Virus record (IMG/VR): IMGVR_UViG_3300010354_000318
Location: 1 to 33,097 of that record
Source: a virus
Direction: 5' to 3' (one strand)
Length of the DNA: 33,097 nt
The notes beneath the pieces were generated by a model. The model did no database searches and was not told the DNA's origin. It saw nothing but the letters and a program-made list of their open reading frames with translations. The translations under genes were made by a program, and so were the position numbers. Below are positions 1-6,759 of this stretch, piece by piece; position 1 is the stretch's first letter, and every line of letters begins with the position of its first letter.

Positions 1-348
1 AATGCAGAGGGGGAGAGATGCTATCGAAGACTTATTGGTTATCGCGATAGCCTTACATATCAGTTTACTCTCGATTTGGATAGGCTTTTGGAACACTTTG
101 ATAGTAATTTCATTGTAATTAATGGTCAACATCCACCTTTACTAATTAAGCACCTCAGAAATGAAATCCAACTAGAGACTATGGTTATTCTTGACAGTCT
201 CATTAGTTACACTAAACATTGGAACAAAAAGATTGAAGATCCTGTTGTTTGGCCTCGGGTATCGTTGAAAATCAAGAAGTTCAAACCGTTTTTTTCATTT
301 GATCAAGATAAACTTAAAAAGTTGGTCGTTGACAAATTTTCTTCATAG
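1..348 (+). CDS. 59: gp59-like loader of gp41 helicase (C-terminal part, 5' truncated)
   Basis: The reading frame is open from the first base, so this is the last ~115 residues of a protein whose start lies outside the window. The stretch ETMVILDSLISYTKH, followed by DPVVWPRVSLKIKKFKPF, aligns by eye with the C-terminal domain of T4 gp59 (ETFILLDSFLNI, then LVWNNYSIKLKAY). In T4, gp59 (about 217 aa) loads the gp41 replicative helicase onto gp32-coated single-stranded DNA at forks and recombination intermediates. Its position directly before gene 32 matches the T4 59-32 order and supports the call. The end is basic (KLKKLVVDKF), as expected for a DNA-binding domain. An internal TTG at 76 could be taken as a start, but the homology-like sequence continues upstream of it. 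Confident at family level; the N-terminal domain cannot be judged. Confidence 0.85.
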   Translation, partial: NAEGERCYRRLIGYRDSLTYQFTLDLDRLLEHFDSNFIVINGQHPPLLIKHLRNEIQLETMVILDSLISYTKHWNKKIEDPVVWPRVSLKIKKFKPFFSFDQDKLKKLVVDKFSS

Positions 349-354
349 GAGTAA

Positions 355-362
355 TATAAATA
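355..362 (+). promoter_or_regulatory. T4-type late promoter TATAAATA before gene 32
   Basis: TATAAATA is an exact match to the T4 late promoter -10 element recognised by the gp55 sigma factor, and the following bases (CTCC) also resemble T4 late promoters. With the T4 geometry (-13 to -6), transcription would start near 368, about 59 bases before the gp32 ATG. It lies in the 78-base gp59-gp32 gap, not in coding sequence, which makes a chance match less likely than elsewhere in this AT-rich genome. The element also sits in the loop of a short inverted repeat, GGAGTA (348-353) with TACTCC (361-366). Confidence 0.65.
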
Positions 363-365
363 CTC

Positions 366-382
366 CATTCGGTATGCGAATG
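366..382 (+). promoter_or_regulatory. Hairpin upstream of gene 32, candidate translational operator
   Basis: CATTCG (366-371) and CGAATG (377-382) form a perfect six-pair stem with a five-base loop, GTATG. It ends 44 bases before the gp32 ATG at 427, and the sequence between (383-416) is almost entirely A/T and looks unstructured. In T4, gp32 represses its own mRNA by nucleating on a 5' pseudoknot about 40-67 bases upstream of the start and then coating an unstructured A/U-rich leader. The geometry here is similar. Loop bases GTAT could pair with ATAC at 404-407 or 413-416 to make a weak pseudoknot. The structure is seen directly; the function is inference. Confidence 0.4.
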
Positions 383-426
383 TGGATAAACTTAATATAA
401 CTTATACATTTTATACGAGGAAATAT

Positions 427-1326
427 ATGGCTACTAGCTTTCAAGCATTACGTAAGAATTCTGCTTCTGCACTCAATAAGCTCACCGAAGAGCTAACAAA
501 ACTAAACTCAAATGCTCCCCAAGAAGATGAACGATTCTGGAAACCTTCAGTAGATAAGGCTGGTAATGGTTTTGCAGTGATTCGTTTCCTTCCCGCTCCA
601 GCTGGAGAGGATGTTCCGTTTGTTCGTATTTGGGATCATGCTTTCAAGGGTCCTGGTGGTTGGTATATTGAAAGATCACTAACTACTCTTGGTGAAGCAG
701 ATCCGGTTTCAGAATATAATATGGAACTTTGGAATACTGGTCTTGAGTCTAACAAGAAGATTGTACGCGAACAGAAGCGTCGTCTATCTTTTGTTAGCAA
801 CATCTATGTTGTTAAGGATTCTGCCAATCCAGAAAATGAAGGTAAGGTATTTCTTTACCGTTATGGAAAGAAGATTTTTGATAAGTTGAATGCTTCGATG
901 AATCCAGAGTTCGAAGATGAAAAGCCTTTGAACCCATTTGATCTTTGGCAAGGTGCAAATTTTAAGCTGAAGATCCGCAAAGTTGAAGGTTATCAGAATT
1001 ATGATAAGTCTGAGTTTGATTCACCGTCTGCGTTGCTAGATGATGATTCTGCTCTTGAAAGCGTTTGGAACCAAGAGCATCCTCTTCAACCTTTCCTAGC
1101 ACGTTCGGAGTTCAAAACATATGATCAACTCAAAGCACGTTTCTATAAAGTGCTTGGTCTTGATGGGTCAGCTCCTAAGCCTTCGACTACAGCGGATGAT
1201 CAAGAAGTTGCAGCTCCAAGTCACAAAGCTCGTGCTGCTGCTACTGTGGCTGCATTGGCTGCTGCCTCTACTGTTGGGGATGATGATGATTCTATCAACT
1301 ACTTTCAGAATCTCGCAAACGAGTAA
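427..1326 (+). CDS. 32: gp32 single-stranded DNA-binding protein
   Basis: This 299-aa protein is the T4-type replication, recombination and repair ssDNA-binding protein. The ATG at 427 follows GAGG (417-420) with six bases between; an upstream in-frame GTG at 382 would lie inside the leader hairpin and is not preferred. Residues 8-14 (LRKNSAS) resemble the basic/Ser LAST motif that drives cooperative binding. The OB-fold core shows VIRFLPAP, GGWYIE and NEGKVFLYRYGKKIFDK, very close to T4 NEGKVFKYRFGKKIWDK. The C-terminus is Ala-rich and then acidic (DDDDSINYF), the tail that contacts replication partners. The protein contains no cysteine at all, so the T4 zinc site (His plus three Cys) is absent; the corresponding segment reads GGWYIERSLTTLGEADP. 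The gene is visibly less AT-rich than the tail genes. It has its own late promoter and a possible operator upstream. Confidence 0.97.
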   Translation: MATSFQALRKNSASALNKLTEELTKLNSNAPQEDERFWKPSVDKAGNGFAVIRFLPAPAGEDVPFVRIWDHAFKGPGGWYIERSLTTLGEADPVSEYNMELWNTGLESNKKIVREQKRRLSFVSNIYVVKDSANPENEGKVFLYRYGKKIFDKLNASMNPEFEDEKPLNPFDLWQGANFKLKIRKVEGYQNYDKSEFDSPSALLDDDSALESVWNQEHPLQPFLARSEFKTYDQLKARFYKVLGLDGSAPKPSTTADDQEVAAPSHKARAAATVAALAAASTVGDDDDSINYFQNLANE

Positions 1327-3168
1327 TTAAGTTATCGGTCTTGCAATAGTTGTGGAGCTCCCTTGTGGAGCTCCAACTTTTACAGCTGTAGAACTAGAAT
1401 TGTTAACATTCATAACAACTTGAGTGTTTTGTTGTTTCTTGGCAGCATTTACTTCAGCGCTTGAAGTTGATGTTGATTGTCCTGTTATTGGTGCACTTGC
1501 AACTATAGTTCCAGAAGAGCCAGTGTCCGTGTACATGGTAGAATATTTGTCAACTTTAGCAAGTATTTCTGCTCCAATACCTTTGGACAAATCTAATCCT
1601 GCTCCACCAATCACTTGTGTTACAGCTCTATTAGCTTCTGCTTGAGACTTAAAATCCATTCGGCCCTTCAGTCCTTGCTTGACAAACAAAGCAGATATTT
1701 TGGCAGCAATAATAGGATCGTTTGCCATTTCAGGATTCTTAACAAGATCTACGCCTATTTGTTTGCCATAAAATGCGTAGTTCTTTTTTCCTGTAATTTG
1801 AATGAATCCTCTTCCTCTATATTTGTATCCATCTCCAGGTTCATCATTTCCCATCAGCTTACCTACTGGAGACTTAGAACCGTACACTAACTCCGCTAAT
1901 CCTTGTGGATTATTGGTGTATTGCTTTAGATCTTGATCAGATAACCTTGCTACTCTTACAGCAGTAGGAAATACTTTTTTTATACGTTCTACTGAGCTGT
2001 AATTAAGATTTTCATCTTTTGGTTTGAAACCAGATTCTTTTTCTATATTTGCCAATAATGCAGTTCTGACAAATGGATTAGTTATACCTACGTCTTCAAA
2101 AGCTTTTTGAACTATACCCAACATTCCCTGTTTACCAGTAGGTTCTGTTGCTGTAGGAGGTGGTTTAGAAACAGATTCTGCTGGAGGAGCTATATATTGA
2201 GCCTTAGGAATTGGTTTAGCTTCTTCTTTAAAAGGTTCAGCTCGGGCTTGTTGTGTCTGAGGTTGCGCTCGAGTAGGAGCAGGTTCTGAAGTGGCAGGAG
2301 TGGGACTTACAGCTTTAGGCTTTGGTTGTTCCTTTTTTAAATCTTCTACTGTAGGTTCTTTACCTTCCTCTTTAGCTTGCTTTGCTGCTTCTCTATATTC
2401 TATTTTCTTTTCAAAATCTTCTCTTCTTTGCTGTTGTTCTGCAATTTTTGTTTCTTTTTGCTCTTTTAAAGACTGTTTATTATTTTCTAGACTTTTTTCA
2501 AAGTTTTTAATTGTATCACCTTTGAGCCAATCAGGAAGATTTTTCACTCCTTTGATTGCTAGATCAACAAAGAATATTTTTATATCATCAAACAAATTTA
2601 CTAGCGGATCAGCTATAATAAACTTAAAAATATCTTTGAGATCGTCAAATGTTTGCATAAGTTCATTTTTCGCTGATTCAAATGCTTCTGTAATAAAATC
2701 TCTAAAGGCAGATCCTTCTTGAAAAAAATTTACTATTTCTTCACCTATTGATCCCAACATACTCGACAAAATACCAATAGGATCTTTGAAGAAATCAATA
2801 ACTTTGTCTATTATGGAAACACCATAAAGCAAAGCTCCATACAAAGAAGTCATTAATAATAAGTTATTTGATTTCTTCGTTGGTCTTTCTTTTCCTTGTG
2901 TGTCTACAGCTACTGCTTGTTGTTCTTGTATAATTGGTTCAGGAGCAGCATCATTAGTATCATAGACGACATATTGTTTAACTTCTTCTAATGAAGTAAC
3001 TGACGCACCCAGCTTACCAGCAATGTTATAGAGATTGTCAGAAATTTGTGAAAACAAAACAAAATTTTTGTTTTGTAGTTCTAAGGCTTCTTCTTGTTTT
3101 TTAACAAGAAAATTAGAAATGATTCCAAGATTGGAAAATAGTTTTGTTAATTCTTCTGTCTTATTCAT
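1327..3168 (-). CDS. Tail protein with GH19 (chitinase/endolysin-like) peptidoglycan hydrolase domain
   Basis: This 613-aa protein has four parts. Residues 1-70 are an N-terminal module with DNLYNIAGKLGASVTSLEEV. Residues ~101-230 are hydrophobic and amphipathic helices starting with LLLMTSLYGALLYGVSII. Residues ~230-345 are a charged then Pro/Ala/Glu-rich linker. Residues ~346-545 are a GH19 domain. GH19 hallmarks are KESGF with ENLNYS (likely catalytic Glu378 and Glu386), YRGRGFIQITGKKNY and the following NPE and DP. GH19 phage enzymes cut the glycan strand. The C-terminus ends with NVNNSSST. The start overlaps the previous gene's stop (ATGA), so translation is probably coupled. The stop abuts the gp32 stop with no gap. 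Tail membership is inferred from the operon (gp54-gp26-gp51 upstream), the shared ends with the M15 protein and the lack of a lysozyme domain in gp5. A role as part of the tape measure is possible. A free lysis endolysin is less likely because of the long N-terminal region. Confidence 0.8.
   Translation of the reverse strand: MNKTEELTKLFSNLGIISNFLVKKQEEALELQNKNFVLFSQISDNLYNIAGKLGASVTSLEEVKQYVVYDTNDAAPEPIIQEQQAVAVDTQGKERPTKKSNNLLLMTSLYGALLYGVSIIDKVIDFFKDPIGILSSMLGSIGEEIVNFFQEGSAFRDFITEAFESAKNELMQTFDDLKDIFKFIIADPLVNLFDDIKIFFVDLAIKGVKNLPDWLKGDTIKNFEKSLENNKQSLKEQKETKIAEQQQRREDFEKKIEYREAAKQAKEEGKEPTVEDLKKEQPKPKAVSPTPATSEPAPTRAQPQTQQARAEPFKEEAKPIPKAQYIAPPAESVSKPPPTATEPTGKQGMLGIVQKAFEDVGITNPFVRTALLANIEKESGFKPKDENLNYSSVERIKKVFPTAVRVARLSDQDLKQYTNNPQGLAELVYGSKSPVGKLMGNDEPGDGYKYRGRGFIQITGKKNYAFYGKQIGVDLVKNPEMANDPIIAAKISALFVKQGLKGRMDFKSQAEANRAVTQVIGGAGLDLSKGIGAEILAKVDKYSTMYTDTGSSGTIVASAPITGQSTSTSSAEVNAAKKQQNTQVVMNVNNSSSTAVKVGAPQGSSTTIARPIT
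1353..1381 (+). terminator. Rho-independent terminator for gene 32
   Basis: TGGAGCTCC (1353-1361) and GGAGCTCCA (1367-1375) form a nine-pair GC-rich stem with a five-base loop, followed by AC and TTTT (1378-1381). It lies 27 bases past the gp32 stop and so would end rightward transcription. The same bases encode the last residues of the antisense GH19 tail protein (GAPQGSS). In the leftward direction no T-run follows the stem, so it should act on one strand only. The T-tract is short, which limits confidence. Confidence 0.55.
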
Positions 3169-5045
3169 GCGTAACTATAAGAATAATTATCTAACGATCC
3201 TCTGTTTGCTACTGGCGAAGGAATTTTAAATCTAGGTTTTTGATCAGAAGATGATATATTTGATGAACTGTTATCTATGTTAGAAATAGTAGGATTATTT
3301 TGCTGATTGTAACCTGCTTCCACATTCATAGAAGCAGCAACTATCCCTTCACCTATGTTAGGGGATTGTGATGCAGGAGCTACGTAACCACCAGAAGAAG
3401 ACAGTGACTGAGATCCAGAAACACCAGAAGCAATACTAGAAGCAGCTGCTGATGGTTTAGTAATATTTTCTGCAGAAACGTTTGCCAGAGATGGAGTTTT
3501 TGTTTCACCTTCAGCAGGTACTGCTTGTTTGAGTTCACTTTCATTAATAGGTTTACCATCTGAAGGCAAGGTAGCTTTACCCTCATTTGAAACAAGAACT
3601 GCTTGGCCAGGATTTACTGGATTGTCTGGAGTAGACTTTTTAACTTCTGTAGGTTCCACATGCCATGTTTCGGCAGATATTGGTCTATGGAAACCGTACT
3701 TGTCAAATAATCCCATCGCAATAGCTTTATTAGCGTCACCTGAGTTCATATCAAAAGCTAAACCTACTTCATGTTTACTTTTGCCGGGTTTTGCAGCTCT
3801 TGGAGAACCATATTTTTTAAATAATTCTTCCTGTTCTTTAGGATCTCTAAATCCAGAGTTTATTTGAATTTTTTGACCAGTAGCATTAAAATATTCATAA
3901 GCAACTGCTGCAAGTCTTTTCTTAACAGCCTGATCTAAATCATCGAGATTGATACTAGAATCTTTGACATTAACATATTTTTTTAAATCAACATCTAAAG
4001 CAGATTCCGTTTTTCCTGAAACTGGTTCTGTATCTCTAGCTTTAGGCAGTTCCTGATCAGGAACTGCCATAGGTGGATTAATTGATCCTCTTCCTGCACC
4101 TGCTGTACTTGTTCCTGGTGGGATTGGGGTAGGCTCTTCTTTTTTAGATTGTGTTGTAGGAGCTGATTTATAACCTGATACTGAATCAACAAGTTTAGTT
4201 TTTATTTCTTTTACTTTATCTAAACCAAAATCAGGCACAGCGTTTATTAAAGCTATTATACCATCAATGAATTTGTCTTTGACTGTTGAAAGAAAATTTA
4301 CAACTGGATTAACAATATATTCACCAAACAAATCTTTAGCTTGACCAAATTTTTCAGATATGAAATCCTTAGCTGTTTGAAAAATATTGTTTACAGACGC
4401 TCTGAATTCTTTGTCTGTAAAGTATTTGTATATGCCAAATCCAATTGTTCCTATTACAGCAACTGCTAGTCCTATTGGATTAGTAAATAATGTCAACCCT
4501 CTTAGTAAAAAACCTCCAGCTTTTTTTAGAAAGGACATCCCACCAGAAAACACAGTTTTAATAATATTACCAAAAGGTAATTTAAATCCTTTTTTCAAAG
4601 AATCCATCATACTGGTTTCTTTTTTAGTATCTTTTGGTTTTTGATCATCAGCAGGAAGTGCTTGTCTAACTTCCATAGATGCTTCTTCAGAAGCTGCTTG
4701 TTGTTTCTGTCTATCTGTTTGCTGTTGAACAGCCTGTTGTTTTAGAGATTCCTCTACTTCTTTAATTGAAGTAAGCTGAGCTCCAATTGTAGCTGCTATG
4801 TTGTAAATATTGTCTGCCATTTGTGTGACAACAATATTAGTCTTTTTTAATATCTCTACTTGTTCGGTTTGTTTTTGTGAGACTTTCTCAAAAGTTTTTA
4901 CTATAAAAATAGTATCAACAGAAGATTTAGCTTCTTTAGTAACTTCTTCTTTACTTTTATCTTCTTTATTTCCAAAAAACACTGAAGCCATGTCACTTAA
5001 TGACATGGTTTGTTTGTTGTTATCTTTTTTAGATTTCTTAGCCAA
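3165..5045 (-). CDS. Tail protein with Peptidase_M15 (VanY/endolysin-like) domain
   Basis: The 626-aa protein follows the same plan as its downstream neighbour. The N-terminal module contains DNIYNIAATIGAQLTSIKEV (~79-98). A hydrophobic segment spans ~183-208 (TLFTNPIGLAVAVIGTIGFG) and amphipathic helices ~210-290. A Pro/Ser-rich linker comes next, then an M15 peptidase domain at ~350-470. M15 evidence is INSGFRDPKEQEELF, SKHEVGLAFDMN and ETWHVEP, giving zinc ligands His425, Asp432 and His462. Such enzymes cut peptidoglycan stem peptides. The ~155-residue tail is low-complexity and ends with IDNSSSN. The frame starts with TTG at 5045, directly after the gp51 stop, and gives MAKKSKKDNN; ATGs at residues 14 and 19 are alternatives, and none has a strong ribosome site. 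Following gp26/gp51, this is where lambda-like phages place the tape measure, so it may be a tape-measure-type protein carrying a hydrolase. Domain call firm, structural role inferred. Confidence 0.8.
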   Translation of the reverse strand: MAKKSKKDNNKQTMSLSDMASVFFGNKEDKSKEEVTKEAKSSVDTIFIVKTFEKVSQKQTEQVEILKKTNIVVTQMADNIYNIAATIGAQLTSIKEVEESLKQQAVQQQTDRQKQQAASEEASMEVRQALPADDQKPKDTKKETSMMDSLKKGFKLPFGNIIKTVFSGGMSFLKKAGGFLLRGLTLFTNPIGLAVAVIGTIGFGIYKYFTDKEFRASVNNIFQTAKDFISEKFGQAKDLFGEYIVNPVVNFLSTVKDKFIDGIIALINAVPDFGLDKVKEIKTKLVDSVSGYKSAPTTQSKKEEPTPIPPGTSTAGAGRGSINPPMAVPDQELPKARDTEPVSGKTESALDVDLKKYVNVKDSSINLDDLDQAVKKRLAAVAYEYFNATGQKIQINSGFRDPKEQEELFKKYGSPRAAKPGKSKHEVGLAFDMNSGDANKAIAMGLFDKYGFHRPISAETWHVEPTEVKKSTPDNPVNPGQAVLVSNEGKATLPSDGKPINESELKQAVPAEGETKTPSLANVSAENITKPSAAASSIASGVSGSQSLSSSGGYVAPASQSPNIGEGIVAASMNVEAGYNQQNNPTISNIDNSSSNISSSDQKPRFKIPSPVANRGSLDNYSYSYA

Positions 5046-5228
5046 TTAATTTCTACTTCGTAGTCTTTCTTGTTCTTTTTCTAAGTAATCCTTTAACATA
5101 TCAACATAGATGTCTCTTTCAAAAGGATATAAATTTTCAATTTCCTGTATTGAATATTTATGATGCTGAACCATACCAAATATTAACGTGAAATAATTGG
5201 ATAAACTGTTATGGCTCAGCCCAATTGA
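5046..5228 (-). CDS. 51: gp51-like hub chaperone frame, probably translated by -1 frameshift from gp26
   Basis: From the slippery run to the stop, this frame encodes 60 residues: SIGLSHNSLSNYFTLIFG, then MVQHHKYSIQEIENLYPFER, then a helix ending KDYLEKEQERLRSRN. The phrase HHKYSIQEIENLYPFERDIY is typical, as I recall, of the small gp51/tail-assembly-chaperone domain of marine T4-like phages. The only ATG (5172-5174) leaves 42 residues, cuts into the hydrophobic helix and has no ribosome site before it. The frame is -1 relative to gp26 and overlaps its end, and a T-TTT-TTT heptamer sits exactly where a -1 slip would join them. The predicted fusion is 292 aa. In T4, gp26 and gp51 help assemble the baseplate hub; in lambda, the G/GT pair made by -1 frameshifting plays the matching chaperone role. 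Separate low-level translation from an internal start remains possible. Confidence 0.65.
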   Translation of the reverse strand, partial: SIGLSHNSLSNYFTLIFGMVQHHKYSIQEIENLYPFERDIYVDMLKDYLEKEQERLRSRN

Positions 5229-5923
5229 AAAAAATCGTTTAGACTTTGAAGAATAATTTTTCTTTGATTTCCTAAACTATTGGTATAAACAATTTCATGC
5301 TTAAGTTTAGGCATTGTGTTGAAAAATTCTTGAACTTTATTGAAGGAGCTCACATCCATACTAAGAATAAATTCGTCAATTTCTTCTCTTGAATAATTAG
5401 ATACTTCAATAACTTGGGAGTCATGGACTATAGTATCTAAACAATTTCTTAAAATTTCAAAAACTAAATCAGTCTCATTTTCAATCTTCTCGAGACTGTT
5501 AATCATATTCATTTTAGGATATTTTAAATTTAATATAGTATTCTGAGAAACATTAATAGTTTTTTGATGATCTTTGTTGTATTCTATTTCTATACCATCT
5601 AAATCAACTTCAAATTCATATATTTTTTCATCTTCAAGATCCTTATATCTCAGATTTACTATATTATTTACAGACTTAGATCTTAACTTAATGAAAAAAT
5701 ATTCTATGTCGAACGTTGTTAAATCATCTATATCAATTTGATCTAAAGAACAATTTTGCAAAACTTGTTTAACTGCATAAATTATTTCTTTTGGATCTTC
5801 ACTAGATTGTGCAATCAGTAGTATTTTTTCTTCTTTTACTAGAAAAGGTCGATATCTAATTTTTTGTTTAGTACTAGGTATTTCAAGCTCAAATGTAGGA
5901 TGAGATAATTTAGGTAGTGCCAT
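5216..5923 (-). CDS. 26: gp26-like baseplate hub assembly protein (zero-frame product)
   Basis: The 235-aa protein starts MALPKLSHPTFELEIPST and continues RYRPFLVKEEKILLIAQSSE, a pattern characteristic of the T4 gp26 baseplate family in marine T4-like phages (T4 gp26 is about 208 aa). It is mostly acidic, with mixed alpha/beta predicted character and no membrane segment. GGAG lies five bases before the ATG. In T4, gp26 is needed to build the central hub and is thought to act as a tail-assembly chaperone equivalent to lambda gpG. The last codons (NDFFQLG) contain the slippery T-run, so a fraction of ribosomes may continue into gp51. The gene follows gp54 by 11 bases and precedes the M15 and GH19 tail proteins in one leftward operon. 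Identification by pattern and synteny is good; the precise role here is inferred. Confidence 0.85.
   Translation of the reverse strand: MALPKLSHPTFELEIPSTKQKIRYRPFLVKEEKILLIAQSSEDPKEIIYAVKQVLQNCSLDQIDIDDLTTFDIEYFFIKLRSKSVNNIVNLRYKDLEDEKIYEFEVDLDGIEIEYNKDHQKTINVSQNTILNLKYPKMNMINSLEKIENETDLVFEILRNCLDTIVHDSQVIEVSNYSREEIDEFILSMDVSSFNKVQEFFNTMPKLKHEIVYTNSLGNQRKIILQSLNDFFQLG
5228..5234 (-). promoter_or_regulatory. Slippery heptamer T-TTT-TTT for programmed -1 frameshift
   Basis: Read on the minus strand in the gp26 frame, the codons are GAT TTT TTT CAA, so the seven T bases form a perfect X-XXY-YYZ heptamer. A -1 slip leads directly into the gp51 frame. AATTGG (5221-5226) can pair with CCAATT about 20 bases downstream, enclosing a small ATAA/TTAT hairpin. 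That is a possible stimulating structure, although it starts unusually close to the slip site. The gp26 stop TGA is only five codons after the slip begins. A homopolymer indel in the sequence is the main alternative explanation. Confidence 0.6.
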
Positions 5924-5934
5924 GATAACTCCAG

Positions 5935-6759
5935 TTAAAAGCCAAATCCTCCTATAATGGTTTTGGCATTATTAATCACATTCAAAACATCACCAACCCC
6001 TCTTGGTTTTCTGAGTGATGCTAAAGTTTGCAAAGCCGTTCCAGCTTTGACAATTTGTTGTAACCCTGAAAGAGGTTTAGTTTGGCCAGATACAGGTTCT
6101 TTACTATCTGAACTAATTAACACGTGTTGGAAATATGTGAAAGTCATATTCAATCTCATTATTTGATCATTATCACTCCAACTCAAAGATGTATCTGACA
6201 AACCTATTGGAATTGCATCAACTATTTGAGAAGTTAATACTCCATTACCTGCCTCATCAAAAGTTGATATACCAATCTGAGATTTATAATTATCTTTGTA
6301 TTCCACTTCAAATGCTCCCAAACCATTTGAGCTTGAAGAGTTACCATTTATGTATTGATCGCTAGAAACAATTCTATTCATCCATTTATAAAAATATTTG
6401 TATATGTTTCCAGTACCATCTACTAGAAAGGAAATCGTTATGTCATTGAAAATTGGAGCGTAAGGTTTTTTTTCTATCGGACCATACCCATATCTTCTAG
6501 TTTCTGAAGTAGCAAAATTTAGACCTGGAATATTAATTGAGTCAGCATACAGATGAATCACTGAATCTATTCTATCACCTGTCATTATTAAAGGTGGTCT
6601 AAGAGTAACTTCAAATAAATTAGTTCTAGCAAAAGATCTGCTTCTAAATTCAGAAAGAAAATTTCCATACCTACCTGTCGCTTGAGAAGTAGAAGATGGT
6701 TTAAGAGCCGAATATAAAGCTAGCCCTGTTAAAGCAGTATTTAAAAACTTAGCAGCCAT
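5935..6759 (-). CDS. 54: gp54-like baseplate tail-tube initiator
   Basis: This 274-aa protein has the layout of the gp19/gp48/gp54 tail-tube family. A short N-terminal extension is followed by RTNLFEVTLRPP, SINIPGLNF, YGYGPIEKKPYAPIFNDITI and FLVDGTGNIYKYFYKW, the usual beta-strand order and central helix of a tube monomer. The later segment IPIGLSDTSLSWSDNDQIMR matches the second tube-forming strand set. In T4, gp54 sits on gp48 and nucleates polymerisation of the gp19 tube. The start codon shares one base with the upstream gene's stop (TAATG), so translation is probably coupled. The unusual point is strand: gp54 is on the minus strand while gp48, its partner, is on the plus strand. It could instead be another member of the tube family, but the gp26 neighbourhood favours gp54. 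Confidence 0.75.
   Translation of the reverse strand: MAAKFLNTALTGLALYSALKPSSTSQATGRYGNFLSEFRSRSFARTNLFEVTLRPPLIMTGDRIDSVIHLYADSINIPGLNFATSETRRYGYGPIEKKPYAPIFNDITISFLVDGTGNIYKYFYKWMNRIVSSDQYINGNSSSSNGLGAFEVEYKDNYKSQIGISTFDEAGNGVLTSQIVDAIPIGLSDTSLSWSDNDQIMRLNMTFTYFQHVLISSDSKEPVSGQTKPLSGLQQIVKAGTALQTLASLRKPRGVGDVLNVINNAKTIIGGFGF

Noticed and set aside
382-426. Upstream GTG start for gp32 at 382
   Set aside because: The added 15 residues do not fit the family N-terminus, the GTG lies in the leader hairpin, and the ATG at 427 has a good ribosome site.
1353-1375. The same GC hairpin as a terminator for the leftward operon
   Set aside because: It lies before the GH19 stop on the minus strand and no T-run follows it in that direction.
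2291-2722. 143-aa plus-strand open frame antisense to the GH19 tail protein
   Set aside because: Cys/Ser/Phe-rich translation typical of an antisense shadow, no ribosome site, and the minus-strand gene is clearly real.
5155-5162. CATAAATA on the minus strand before the M15 gene, a possible late promoter
   Set aside because: It falls on the HHKYS codons of the gp51 frame, so the bases are explained by coding; kept only as a weak possibility.
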